Shown here in pieces: positions 53,251-62,100 of a DNA stretch of 64,000 nucleotides. The position numbers were made by a program, and so were the translations under genes. The notes beneath the pieces were generated by a model, which saw nothing but the letters and a program-made list of their open reading frames with translations, did no database searches and had not been told where the DNA came from. Each line of letters starts with the position of its first letter. Positions within the stretch are counted from its first letter, which is position 1. The stretch comes from Pseudoalteromonas luteoviolacea (lineage in GTDB: Bacteria; Pseudomonadota; Gammaproteobacteria; Enterobacterales; Alteromonadaceae), in contig NZ_JAKFZS010000025.1 in the NCBI RefSeq assembly GCF_021654285.1, forward strand, positions 20,791 to 84,790, read 5' to 3'.

Positions 53251-53691
53251 ATGTATATCCAAGGAATGGGGCAAAGTTATGCCGCTAATGAGCATTTCAC
53301 TGCTCAGAATACATCAGCCATAAAAGCCAACTCTCAAGAAGCAGGTACTGTAGCTAGTCGTGATGAAGTGATTAAAACTGAGCAGCGTATCGATATGCGC
53401 AATATCTCGCCTAATGAATATAACGAATTAGTCCGTTCTGGCGTAGCAGACTTACCCGTTCCTATGGTGCTGCCCGGTGGGCGTATTTACCTTGACGGAC
53501 GTCAGACCGAAATGGGAGACGTTAAAACAAATTATATCGGTCAAATTGAACAGTCTATTGAGTTTAATCAGGATATCGGTGACTTTGGTCAGGTTGCGTT
53601 TTTAAAAGACAGGTTGGCAATTGTAAAAGGGCTGCATGGCCAAACTTTTATCCCTTCAACGTTTAGCCAAAGCGTAGACATAAAAGCATGA
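53251..53691 (+). CDS. conserved hypothetical protein
   Basis: A 146-residue soluble protein without signal peptide or membrane helix. Recognisable stretches are MRNISPNEYNELVRSGVADL, LPGGRIYLDG and FNQDIGDFGQVAFLKDRLA. I recall similar small proteins in marine gammaproteobacteria but know no function. TAGGAA lies before the ATG. It lies 340 bases upstream of the SHMT-like operon on the same strand; the long gap argues against co-transcription. Confidence 0.6.
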   Translation: MYIQGMGQSYAANEHFTAQNTSAIKANSQEAGTVASRDEVIKTEQRIDMRNISPNEYNELVRSGVADLPVPMVLPGGRIYLDGRQTEMGDVKTNYIGQIEQSIEFNQDIGDFGQVAFLKDRLAIVKGLHGQTFIPSTFSQSVDIKA

Positions 53692-54015
53692 ATTAAGTCC
53701 TTTTTAGTAAAGCCTTAAGCCGAAATCGACGCAACTTTTTAGCGACTATTGATATGATTGAAAAATGAAGTTGTGTCTAAATCTGCTTTTTAAAACGTGC
53801 CTTTAGCACTGTCGCATTCTGACCCTTTTGCAGCGCAACCTCCCTATATCAAGCGTCATTAAAAGCGATCTTGTTCTTAGTTATTAGCATTTCCTAGAAG
53901 ATTGGCTTTTCTCAGTACTTTCATGGCTTTACTACTTTATGAGTGTCGGTGTAATACTTTGTAATTAATTTATTTATTTTATGTGTCTAACATGTTGGCT
54001 CAATAATCAACCAAA
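53692..54015. other. intergenic region upstream of the SHMT-like operon
   Basis: About 320 bases with no gene. It should contain the promoter of the four-gene operon. No riboswitch or operator is recognised. Confidence 0.45.
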
Positions 54016-54027
54016 ATGGGAATGAGG

Positions 54028-55203
54028 ATGAACACCATTATTGAGCTAGCTGAAGCACATCAGCAATGTCGTCGACAGGCGATTAATCTTATTGTGAGTG
54101 AAAACCGACTGTCGGATCAGGTCTCTAAATTACTATCAAATGACTTAGCATCGCGGTATGCAGCGCCATTTTATGCAGGCACAGATATCTCTCAAGAGAT
54201 AACTCAGCTTGCAATCGAGAAAACCAAGTCAGTTTTTTCCAGCAAATTTGCCAATATTTCACCCACCTCAGGCAGTAATAGTTTAATGGCCGTTGTGTTT
54301 GCTTTGACTGAGCCAGGAGACAAGGTTGCGCGTGTCCCGCCGTTTTTCCCCGGTGGCGGATATCCATTTCAATACGAAGTATTTCATCGCCAGTCATTGC
54401 CGCTGATCTTCGATGATGCACAGTGGCAATTAGACAAACAAGCTTGTATTGATTTGTTAATTAAAGAGCAGCCCAAGCTAGTTATTTTGGGTGCGTCCAT
54501 CTTTATGGTGCCAATGCCAGTTAGAGAGCTCAGCGAAGTCGTTCACAGTTATGGGGGCGTTGTTGCCTATGACGGCTCTCACAGTTTAGGGTTGATTGCC
54601 GGTGGTGAGTATCAAGATCCGCTAAATGAAGGCGCTGACATTTTATTTGGTTCAACACACAAAACATTCCCCGGTCCGCAAGGCGGACTAGTCCTGACTA
54701 ACTCCGAGCTGTTGCATAAAAAAATTGAATTAGTTTCTAACTTTACACCACTTAATGGGCCAACCATGATTTGCAACCCGCACCTTGCCAGAATTGCCGC
54801 ACTTGGCTTAACGCTTGATGAAGTGCCTTGGCAAAGGTATGCCGGTCAAATTGTGAAAAATGCGCGCGCGTTTGCAAGCACCTTCAAACAAAATGGCTTT
54901 ACCCTCAGAGGAGAGGCGAACCCAGATTTTGAAAACTCGACATACTGTCATCAAGTTTTACCTTTACTCGACAAAGAGACGGGCGTTAAGCACAGAGACA
55001 AACTTAAAGCGCATGGGATTTTCTGTGATGGCTTTATGCGTGTGGGAACCGCAGAAATTACGCGACTTGGTTTCACTGAACACGATAGCGCGCATATTGC
55101 TCAGCTAATGTGTGATGTAGTAAACAGCCCAGAGCCTTTGTTAAGCGGGGTGAAGGATCAAGTAGAGTCGTTGGTACGCAATCATACAGAGATTGTAATG
55201 TAA
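54028..55203 (+). CDS. serine-hydroxymethyltransferase-like PLP enzyme
   Basis: A ~391-residue PLP enzyme of the SHMT fold. ATG 54028 has GGGA six bases upstream; ATGs at 54016 and 54022 lack spacing. Family motifs: NLIVSENRLS (like the NLIASEN start of GlyA), FYAGTDISQEITQLAIEKTK, SPTSGSNSLMAVVFAL, the PLP-ring Asp in AYDGSHSLGLI and the Schiff-base Lys in GSTHKTFPGPQGG (Lys about 212). It is shorter than housekeeping GlyA (~417) and diverges in the folate region. It sits in an operon with an aminotransferase, an oxidoreductase and a chorismate mutase. It probably acts in a specialised pathway, for example as an aldolase or transaldolase on an amino acid, rather than in one-carbon metabolism. 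Confidence 0.82.
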   Translation: MNTIIELAEAHQQCRRQAINLIVSENRLSDQVSKLLSNDLASRYAAPFYAGTDISQEITQLAIEKTKSVFSSKFANISPTSGSNSLMAVVFALTEPGDKVARVPPFFPGGGYPFQYEVFHRQSLPLIFDDAQWQLDKQACIDLLIKEQPKLVILGASIFMVPMPVRELSEVVHSYGGVVAYDGSHSLGLIAGGEYQDPLNEGADILFGSTHKTFPGPQGGLVLTNSELLHKKIELVSNFTPLNGPTMICNPHLARIAALGLTLDEVPWQRYAGQIVKNARAFASTFKQNGFTLRGEANPDFENSTYCHQVLPLLDKETGVKHRDKLKAHGIFCDGFMRVGTAEITRLGFTEHDSAHIAQLMCDVVNSPEPLLSGVKDQVESLVRNHTEIVM

Positions 55204-55217
55204 AAGGAGTAAAAGCC

Positions 55218-56438
55218 ATGCACTTTGCAGAGCGTTTATATCCTCAAGCAAAGCTTGAGAGCCTTTTATCTGCAATTAGTCCATCGCGAAACGTGATTGA
55301 TTTGAGCGTCGGTGAGCCGAATGTGCCTTTAAATCAGCAGATTTTGTCTCATATCCCTGATGGATTTGAAGCGCTTGCGCGCTATCCAAAAGCGTCCTTG
55401 CAACAAGCGTTGTTAAACACGATCCGAGATTGGTTGTGCAAAAGGTATTTGCTTGATGAAAGCTCAATCGATGCGCAATCACAAATAACGGTGCTGGCGG
55501 GCAGTCGGGAAGGGATTTTTATGATGCCCATTGCTTTGTTTAATCGTGAATTACAGCAAGGGCTACCGATTACGGTTGCGATGCCAGATCCGGGTTATCC
55601 GATTTATCAGGCCAGTGCTGAGAATGTTGGTGCAAACATTTGTTGTATCACCCAAGCACAACTAGCGCAGCTGACGTTAAATGGGAGTGATAATTTCGCT
55701 AGCTGGGCGGATATTGATTTGATGTTTGTCTGCTCGCCTAATAATCCAACCGGTGAAGTACTGACAATACAGCAATGGACTTGCTTGATAGCGTTAGCGA
55801 AAAAGCACCAATTCGTTTTGGTTGCAGATGAGTGTTATAGCGAGATCTACTCTGAGCCTTTTAAGCCTGTCGGATTGCTAGAAGCGTGCAAGCATATTGG
55901 CAATGTTAATTTTGAAAACTGCCTTGCTATTCATAGCTTGTCGAAAAGATCTGGGCTGCCAGGTTTAAGGTCGGGGTTTGTCGCGGGAGATAAAAAACTC
56001 ATCAAATTGATTCAAGGTTATCGCAATTACCACGGCGTTTCTTTGTCTCCAATTCAACTAAAAGGCTCTGAAGCCGCATGGGCTGATGAGCAGCACGTTG
56101 TGACAAACCGCGCGATATATCAAGAGAAGTTCGATGTGTTTACTGAGTACCTTGGAGAATATTCTGCATATGAACTTCCTCAAGGTGGCTTTTACATTTG
56201 GCTAGATGTGGGATGCGATTCTGAAAAGTTTTGTCAGCATTTATACCAGCACTATGGCGTAAAAGTATTACCTGGGCATTACCTAGCAGTGAGTGATGAG
56301 GTAAAGCATGTGGTGCGCCAATACGTGCGAGTAGCAGTGGTTTGTCATAAGGATGAAGTTGAACAGGTAGCCACTGCAATTAAAAAAAGCATTGCATTTT
56401 TTAGTCATTCGAACGTTGTTGGCGACCATGTCGCTTAA
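55218..56438 (+). CDS. class I/II aminotransferase, DapC-like
   Basis: A 406-residue PLP aminotransferase with AAGGAG before the ATG, 14 bases after the SHMT-like stop. Motifs: IDLSVGEPNVPL, AMPDPGYPIYQ, CSPNNPTGE, VADECYSEIY, the Schiff-base Lys in HSLSKRSGLPGLRSGF (Lys243), and YELPQGGFYIW with a later Arg for the carboxylate. The SLSKRSxLPGLRSGFVAGD block is typical of the N-succinyldiaminopimelate aminotransferase group, but the operon suggests a secondary-metabolic amino acid or keto acid as substrate. Cytoplasmic. Confidence 0.87.
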   Translation: MHFAERLYPQAKLESLLSAISPSRNVIDLSVGEPNVPLNQQILSHIPDGFEALARYPKASLQQALLNTIRDWLCKRYLLDESSIDAQSQITVLAGSREGIFMMPIALFNRELQQGLPITVAMPDPGYPIYQASAENVGANICCITQAQLAQLTLNGSDNFASWADIDLMFVCSPNNPTGEVLTIQQWTCLIALAKKHQFVLVADECYSEIYSEPFKPVGLLEACKHIGNVNFENCLAIHSLSKRSGLPGLRSGFVAGDKKLIKLIQGYRNYHGVSLSPIQLKGSEAAWADEQHVVTNRAIYQEKFDVFTEYLGEYSAYELPQGGFYIWLDVGCDSEKFCQHLYQHYGVKVLPGHYLAVSDEVKHVVRQYVRVAVVCHKDEVEQVATAIKKSIAFFSHSNVVGDHVA

Positions 56439-56458
56439 ACCATGAAAAGGAAAATCAC

Positions 56459-58507
56459 ATGAGTAATTCAAATTCATCTAATACACCGATCCGGGCTAAC
56501 ACCGTAATTATAGGGTCAGGATTTGGTGGCAGTGTGGCTGCACTGAGGCTTTGTAAGCAATTAGAAAATACCAATGAGCGTGTTATTTTGCTCGAGCGCG
56601 GTAAAGATTGGTGGGGTAATTTAACAGGTAAAGACGGTCAGGCACAAAACGGTGCAGAGTCATTACCGCCATTTTGTAATTATCGTCAACCTGATGGACG
56701 CGCGGCGTGGATGGCAACAGAAGAGCCATTTGGCACGCCTGTAGGGGATATCACCCTTGGCTTAAATGACATTCCGCTTAACTTTAACGATGGTGAGTTT
56801 GCCAAGCGACCGGTGAAAAAATATCCGGGGTTAGTTGAAACCATTGAAGCGGAAAATATGACGGTTTGGGTTGGCGCAGGTTTGGGCGGTACATCACAGG
56901 TATATAATACTATTTTCCAAAAGCCCTCAAAAGATGCGTTCAATCTGGCATTTAGAGATCCAGAAAATCAAAGCACCAAGTTGTTAAGCTACGATGATAT
57001 TGCAGCTCAGTATGATGTTGTTGAATCAGTAATGAAGCCAACAACCATGATTGATAAGGCAACTGATACCGACGCAACTTTGCAATTCAATCAAGTAACA
57101 AGTGCGCAAATCGATCAAAGCAACATTCAAACTGAAATGGCGAGCCTAAGCGAAAATGCGAATGACAATCCAATCTCTATTGCTGCTTCGCCGGATTACC
57201 TCTCAACTCGGGTGTTTTTAGAGCAGGCGCAAAAATTACAGGCTGATAAACAAAAATATGATCTCGCGTCGGTGGAGCCCAAATTTAGCACCTTGGCACT
57301 AGATTGGTCTGTGGTTGCCAATGAAGTATCTGGCTCCATGTTACCTTCTGCAACGATTGGGGAGATGTGGTATGGCATGAATAGCTACCATGAAGTTGAC
57401 GCGTGTCGTGGCAAAACGTTTTATGGTATTAAAAAAAGTCTAGACCAAAATTACCTCGCGCAAGCTAAAGAGACCAATCAGTTAGATATTGAATGTTTGA
57501 GCGAAGTAACGAGCATCAATCGCATTGCTAAAGGCGATAAAGGTGGGTTTGTTTATCGGGTTGCGGTAAATAAAATTAACGAAGCCAATGTGGATGCACC
57601 ACAGCAAATTATTTATGAAGCTGACAATGTTATTATGTCAGCGGGTTCCATGCACACAGCACGTTTGCTGCTCGAGTCCTCCAACTCTCCGAGTCTAACA
57701 GATGTCACTAATACTGGACTACCAGAACTGAGCCACTATGTAGGTAAATTCTGGGGACAAAATGGTGATTTATTTGCTACACAGTTTTGCAATCAAGATG
57801 TACGGCCAGCTAATGGTGGCCCGGGATCTGCTGAGTGTGATTTCTTATTTGGTGGTAAAGGGCAGCAGCCTAAAGCCTATCTGGAAAAAAATCACGCGTC
57901 ACCATTTACCAAGATGGTGGTTTATCCAGTTTGGTATGAAGAAACCGTGTCTATCCAAAATACGCTCATGATGGGAGTCTGTCGAGATACCGCCCCTGGG
58001 CAGTTTGTAAAACAGTGTGATGGTACGTTTGGCTTGTCATATCCACAGACACTAGAGATTGATGGTAAGTATGAAGGGGGGATGGGTGATTCGATCAATA
58101 CAGCATTAAAGACATTAAATGCATGGAAAGAAACCAATACTGCCAATTTGAGTGAGGACGACCAGCGCAAACTAACCCGCTTTAAAGGGTATCGCGGTCC
58201 ATTGCATTGTAGTAACAATACGCAGCGTACATTGGTTGCAAACTCAGATGTTGAAAACGAACATTTTGATGTGGCTTATGGCATGACTCCGCACCCATTA
58301 GGCGGCTGTGTGCTAGGTAAAGCATGTAATAACTATGGTGCACTTAAAGACGCTAAGGGCGCTGTTATTCCTGGGTTATACGTGGTTGATGGTTCACTCA
58401 TCCCAGGTAGCACAGGTGCTTGTACGCCAGCTTGGACAATTGCAGCTGTAGCTGAACATTGTATGGCTAAAATTGCGCCGGAAATTAAGCAAAAAATTAC
58501 CTGTTAA
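56459..58507 (+). CDS. GMC-type FAD oxidoreductase
   Basis: A 682-residue flavoprotein with an N-terminal FAD-binding motif (VIIGSGFGGSVAALRL, residues ~17-32) and Glu at the end of the second strand (ILLERG). The middle has WVGAGLGGTSQVYNTIF and VIMSAGSMHTARLLLESS, and the C-terminus has the GMC/cholesterol-oxidase-type block MTPHPLGGCVLG ... GLYVVDGSLIPGSTGACTPAWTIAA with the catalytic-region His. It is longer than usual by ~100 residues in the substrate domain. AAAGG precedes the ATG, 20 bases after the aminotransferase stop. It should oxidise an alcohol to a carbonyl; the substrate is unknown. Confidence 0.88.
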   Translation: MSNSNSSNTPIRANTVIIGSGFGGSVAALRLCKQLENTNERVILLERGKDWWGNLTGKDGQAQNGAESLPPFCNYRQPDGRAAWMATEEPFGTPVGDITLGLNDIPLNFNDGEFAKRPVKKYPGLVETIEAENMTVWVGAGLGGTSQVYNTIFQKPSKDAFNLAFRDPENQSTKLLSYDDIAAQYDVVESVMKPTTMIDKATDTDATLQFNQVTSAQIDQSNIQTEMASLSENANDNPISIAASPDYLSTRVFLEQAQKLQADKQKYDLASVEPKFSTLALDWSVVANEVSGSMLPSATIGEMWYGMNSYHEVDACRGKTFYGIKKSLDQNYLAQAKETNQLDIECLSEVTSINRIAKGDKGGFVYRVAVNKINEANVDAPQQIIYEADNVIMSAGSMHTARLLLESSNSPSLTDVTNTGLPELSHYVGKFWGQNGDLFATQFCNQDVRPANGGPGSAECDFLFGGKGQQPKAYLEKNHASPFTKMVVYPVWYEETVSIQNTLMMGVCRDTAPGQFVKQCDGTFGLSYPQTLEIDGKYEGGMGDSINTALKTLNAWKETNTANLSEDDQRKLTRFKGYRGPLHCSNNTQRTLVANSDVENEHFDVAYGMTPHPLGGCVLGKACNNYGALKDAKGAVIPGLYVVDGSLIPGSTGACTPAWTIAAVAEHCMAKIAPEIKQKITC

Positions 58508-58526
58508 TACTAAGGAGGGTAAACAC

Positions 58527-58868
58527 ATGACTGTTGATTTTGAAAATGAAACTAAGCTACCAAGCAAGCATGGCTATGACGGTGATTATGCAAATGCACT
58601 GGCAGAATTGAGAAGTGGCATTAATCATATAGATAAGCAACTTATCAGTTTGGTTGCAGAACGCTTTTCTAAGATATCAGAAGTCGGCGATTTAAAGGCC
58701 ATTTTTCATCAGCCTGTCGAAGACTGTAAGCGTGAGCATTGGGTATTAGATCAAGCGCTTGAAAACGCAAAAAGAAATGGTGTATCTGAGTTTTTAACAA
58801 GAGAGCTAATGGATGTATTGCTAAAGCACTCAAAAGCTGCGCAAGCTAAACGCGTTCGAGGTTTGTAA
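58527..58868 (+). CDS. chorismate mutase, AroQ class, single-domain
   Basis: A 113-residue helical protein starting at ATG 58527 after AAGGAGGG; it is the last gene of the SHMT-like operon. It aligns with the AroQ fold: LRSGINHIDKQLISLVAERFSKISEVGDLK, then PVEDCKREHWVL, and SKAAQAK near the end. Active-site positions of E. coli chorismate mutase (two Arg in helix 1, Lys after VG, Asp-x-x-Arg-Glu in helix 2, Gln near the C-terminus) can all be matched. It would convert chorismate to prephenate. An isochorismate-pyruvate lyase is a less likely alternative. It suggests the operon uses an aromatic precursor. Confidence 0.82.
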   Translation: MTVDFENETKLPSKHGYDGDYANALAELRSGINHIDKQLISLVAERFSKISEVGDLKAIFHQPVEDCKREHWVLDQALENAKRNGVSEFLTRELMDVLLKHSKAAQAKRVRGL

Positions 58869-58890
58869 TTACCTTACTCATTCTATGCCG

Positions 58891-58910
58891 CCGCCCAAGT
58901 ATTTGGGCGG
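58891..58910. terminator. bidirectional terminator after the biosynthetic operon
   Basis: Perfect 8-bp GC-rich stem (CCGCCCAA / TTGGGCGG) with a 4-base loop, followed by TTTATAT on the plus strand. It lies between the chorismate mutase gene and the convergent kinase gene. Confidence 0.8.
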
Positions 58911-58911
58911 T

Positions 58912-60939
58912 TTATATCATGTTAGTAGCTTTCATTTTTGGTATTTTAATTATAAACCTTGCACCATTCGCTTGATGCTCATAGCTGATCTCACCATTTA
59001 AAACATGGACAACTGAGTTATAAGCGATATTCAGACCCAACCCTAAATTTCCCTCGCTGAGTTGGCTTGTATAAAAGGGGTCAAACATATGCTTTTGATC
59101 GTCCTCAGAAATACCTATGCCATTGTCTTGATAGGTAATCAGCACATAATTACCGTCATTTTTGACCTCAATATTAATGTGTTTAGATGATTGCTGTGCA
59201 AAACCATGCGCACAAGAATTGTTTACTAGCTGAGAAATGACCTTTATCAAAGTCTCTGGATGAGAGTGAATATCTACGGCATCGCCAGTAACTGTTAAAA
59301 CAACATCAGATTCGATGCTTTGTGAAATGAGAGTGCACCTTTGAGTTAAGAAGCCAAGTACTTCAAAGTTGGAAGCGTCACTGGTATCTAAATTCGCGGC
59401 GATTTGTTTAAAGCGTGCGATCATGTCAGCAGCGCGCCCTGAATTGTTGGCGGTCAAAGCCAACATTTCGGAGGCTTCTTCTAAGAAGATTTTTAATTGT
59501 GTTGCACTGAGCGTTTGATCCAACAGCAGTTGACGTATTTCTTTTAGCTTTTCTTCAAGGCATGAGGCTGATGTGACAACAAGCCCTAACGGTGTATTAA
59601 GTTGATGAGCCATGCCTGATACTAAAGTTGTCATTGCTGCCATTTTTTCGGCTTCTAGTAATTGTTTTTGGGTCGCTTTTAAATTGTCTAGCGTTTCAAT
59701 TAAGATGAGGTTTTTTGTTTTTATTCGCCGTACAAAATAGCCAGTGAGTAATATAATTATCACCATGGCGATGATCATGATAATTAACTGTGTTTTAACT
59801 GCTTGGGTATTGAGCTGGTGAAGCGCGTTTTCTTGAGTAAGCTTAGCAATATCACGCTCCTTTATGGCCAAGTTCATTTGGGCCGCATGAAAAGCAACGC
59901 CTATTTCAGCCTGCCCTTGTAAAAACTTGAGCTTGCTTTGCATCAGCAAAGCGGATGTGTCGAGTGCACTTTGTAAGTCGTTGACTTGTTGATAGTACAT
60001 CTTGAGCAGCTGATAGGCTTCTGACTTTTCTTTGTGTCTGGTGTGTTCGTCACTTAATTTGATGATTTCTTTTAAGCGAGTTTCTGTGTCTTGATACGCT
60101 TTTTGTGAAAGCTTAATCTTCATGAGGTCTATTTGCGGCCCAATGCTATCAGCGATGGCATTGCTGTTCTTGCGTATTTTTGTCGCGCGTTCTAAGTGTT
60201 GTTTTGCAAGTTCCAGCTCACCCAACGCGATATAAGTTTTGCCTAGGTTATGGTGGGACCAAGAGCTATGGTAAGTGAACTCGTTTTGCTCTCTAAGGCT
60301 TAAGCTTTGCCTGTGAAATGCCAATGCTGTTTGATATTCGCCTAGTCCAAAATGCGCTTCTCCGAGATTGTTCAAACCAACAGCCATTTGTTGAGCGAGT
60401 TCTCTTTGTTTGGCGTCTTGATAAAAGCGTTGAAAATAGGCCTTTGCATCTTCATAGCGGCTTAATTTTAAATAGACATTACCGATGTTGTTTTCGGTTT
60501 GTCGAAGAAATAGCTCAGTGTCCATTAAGGCCGCTAGTTTGTAGCTTTCCAGGTAGTTCTCAAGGGCTCTTTCATATAACCCCATGCGAGTTAATGCACC
60601 TGCTGTGAGGCTATAATAACTGTATAAAATGGTGGGATCTGAGACTTCAATACTCATTTTTTTACATTGTGACAAAGTCGATATTGCACTGTGCATGTCA
60701 TCGGTTTGAATTTGAAACCAAGCCTTACCATATAACAAACGAATTTTTTGTCTGGTACTCAGCTGTTTATCGAACTTAAATAAAAAGTACTCGGTGGTCG
60801 ATATCGCTTCTAAGGGGGATTGAGAAGATGCACTGCGTATTTCTGCTCTTATCTCTTCAAATTCAGCCTCGGTGAATGATGCGGCGAGGGCATTGAGACT
60901 AACAAACAACAATATCCAAGTAATACAACGTAACAACAT
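58912..60939 (-). CDS. TPR sensor histidine kinase
   Basis: A ~675-residue kinase. ATG 60939 is preferred over GTG 60972: GAGAG lies upstream and the product begins with a signal peptide (MLLRCITWILLFVSLNALAA). A periplasmic TPR array follows (ERALENYLESYKLAALMD, AVGLNNLGEAHFGLGEYQTA), then a transmembrane helix (LIIMIIAMVIIILLTGYFV), a coiled coil, the phospho-acceptor His in SGMAHQLNTPLG, and an ATPase domain (VNNSCAHGF, DNGIGISEDDQKHMFDPFYTS, GLGLNIAY). Same plan as the 13847 kinase but without PAS. No response regulator is adjacent. Confidence 0.88.
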   Translation of the reverse strand: MLLRCITWILLFVSLNALAASFTEAEFEEIRAEIRSASSQSPLEAISTTEYFLFKFDKQLSTRQKIRLLYGKAWFQIQTDDMHSAISTLSQCKKMSIEVSDPTILYSYYSLTAGALTRMGLYERALENYLESYKLAALMDTELFLRQTENNIGNVYLKLSRYEDAKAYFQRFYQDAKQRELAQQMAVGLNNLGEAHFGLGEYQTALAFHRQSLSLREQNEFTYHSSWSHHNLGKTYIALGELELAKQHLERATKIRKNSNAIADSIGPQIDLMKIKLSQKAYQDTETRLKEIIKLSDEHTRHKEKSEAYQLLKMYYQQVNDLQSALDTSALLMQSKLKFLQGQAEIGVAFHAAQMNLAIKERDIAKLTQENALHQLNTQAVKTQLIIMIIAMVIIILLTGYFVRRIKTKNLILIETLDNLKATQKQLLEAEKMAAMTTLVSGMAHQLNTPLGLVVTSASCLEEKLKEIRQLLLDQTLSATQLKIFLEEASEMLALTANNSGRAADMIARFKQIAANLDTSDASNFEVLGFLTQRCTLISQSIESDVVLTVTGDAVDIHSHPETLIKVISQLVNNSCAHGFAQQSSKHINIEVKNDGNYVLITYQDNGIGISEDDQKHMFDPFYTSQLSEGNLGLGLNIAYNSVVHVLNGEISYEHQANGARFIIKIPKMKATNMI

Positions 60940-60972
60940 CAAACGTTGGCTCTCTATTTGACTACTGAACAC

Positions 60973-61334
60973 TAAGCATAGCAGCTAGGCTTTTTTTGAC
61001 ACGGGTCTATTTGTGAAGAAAATTAAATTCATAAAAATATTAATTTATAGGTACTTATAATGTGGTTTGGCTGAGCTTTGCATTCTAAGAAATGGAATCA
61101 AGTGCGAGTGCAACGGTAGGCAAGCAGGGCAAACATTGTTGTTAAATGTGATTTTGTAATTGATAATCATTTTCGTTTATTGGGGTGTGTTCACTAGTGT
61201 TTATTCACCAATTTTTGTAACCAAGTGTAATGGTAGAAGAGCAAGAAAAGAGTAGTATTTTACCCAAGGGATGCGCACCTGAACCTCTTAGCTTAAGTTG
61301 CTAAGTTTTTTAAATTAACTTTTAAGGAAATTTC
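60973..61334. other. intergenic region with a Fur-box-like sequence
   Basis: No gene in 360 bases. GTAATTGATAATCATTTTC (61156-61174) matches 15 of 19 positions of the classic Fur box. It is 160 bases from the 61335 gene and 217 bases from the kinase, so its target is unclear. Confidence 0.4.
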
Positions 61335-61754
61335 ATGTTAAAACTCAGTTCAGCTGTAAAAATTGTCTCATTAGTGTCTGTATTTGCTGCCACCAGTGCA
61401 TTTGCGATAGAGAAATGTACATTGGCTTCTCCAAAAGCAGCTGTGAATTTTTGCTACCAAATGAATGCTTGGGATATTGCGGCTATTCAAGGGAATAAAA
61501 TGCAATATGGTCCACTTTATGGGTGTAAACAAGAAGCTGAAAGTGGCGGTATTGGTCATGCTCTTTGTGATGAAGGCGGAGTAACGACGAAGCGCGTCTT
61601 GGCGAGCCCTGAAGAAGCGCTAGCAAATTGTTATAGTATGGGGTACTGGGATATTGCCGCAATTCAAGGTAATAAAAAGCAATTTGGTCCAGGTTATGGT
61701 TGCAAGCAGGAAGTTTACACCGGTGGGATTGGGCACGCTTTAGTTAAGTATTAA
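61335..61754 (+). CDS. secreted protein made of two ~50-residue tandem repeats
   Basis: A 139-residue protein with AAGGA before its ATG and a signal peptide (SAVKIVSLVSVFAATSAFA). The mature part is two copies of one module: LASPKAAVNFCYQMNAWDIA ... YGCKQEAESGGIGHAL and LASPEEALANCYSMGYWDIA ... YGCKQEVYTGGIGHAL, each with two Cys in register (CYxM and YGCKQE), plus extra Cys in copy 1. WDIAAIQGNKxQ is identical in both. Unrecognised family; probably extracytoplasmic and disulfide-bonded. A good terminator follows. Confidence 0.72.
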   Translation: MLKLSSAVKIVSLVSVFAATSAFAIEKCTLASPKAAVNFCYQMNAWDIAAIQGNKMQYGPLYGCKQEAESGGIGHALCDEGGVTTKRVLASPEEALANCYSMGYWDIAAIQGNKKQFGPGYGCKQEVYTGGIGHALVKY

Positions 61755-61786
61755 GGCTGGCTTTATAAGTAGCTACTTGCATGATT

Positions 61787-61815
61787 AAGCGCTGAAAGTT
61801 ATTCAGCGCTTTTTA
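61787..61815. terminator. bidirectional terminator
   Basis: Perfect 10-bp stem (AAGCGCTGAA / TTCAGCGCTT) with a 5-base loop, then TTTT, between the convergent 61754 and 61822 genes. Confidence 0.88.
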
Positions 61816-61821
61816 TGAGTA

Positions 61822-62100
61822 CTAGGCTATGATCTTTTTTAATGCCGCGACATGAGTGTTAAATGCCGCTCTGCCATATTCTGTGAGGGATACCCAAGTA
61901 CAGGGGCGGCCTTGGTTACTGCGTTTTGACGTCACTATATATTCGGCTTCTTCTAATACTTTCAGCTGCTTTGAGAGTACGGAGTCGCTGACATCTAGCT
62001 GCAATTTAATCAGTTTAAAGTCGAGCTCTGCGCTGGTGGCCAGCATCGCACAGATCTGTAAGCGGTTTGGCGCGTGGATAATGGGGTCTAGATCACTCAT
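61822..62100 (-). CDS. small winged-helix transcriptional regulator
   Basis: A 92-residue protein consisting of one winged helix-turn-helix: NRLQICAMLATSAELDFKLI, recognition helix SVLSKQLKVLEEAEYI, wing VTSKRSNQGRPCTWVSLTEYG. This is the layout of the short MarR/ArsR-like regulators often paired with a small membrane protein. Its GGAG site lies inside the upstream gene, which it overlaps by eight bases, so both are translated from one mRNA. Three inverted repeats upstream of the operon are its likely operators. Confidence 0.85.
   Translation of the reverse strand: MSDLDPIIHAPNRLQICAMLATSAELDFKLIKLQLDVSDSVLSKQLKVLEEAEYIVTSKRSNQGRPCTWVSLTEYGRAAFNTHVAALKKIIA

Noticed and set aside
54028..55203. 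Calling the SHMT-like gene glyA
   Set aside because: It is shorter than housekeeping SHMT, diverges outside the PLP core and sits in a specialised operon.
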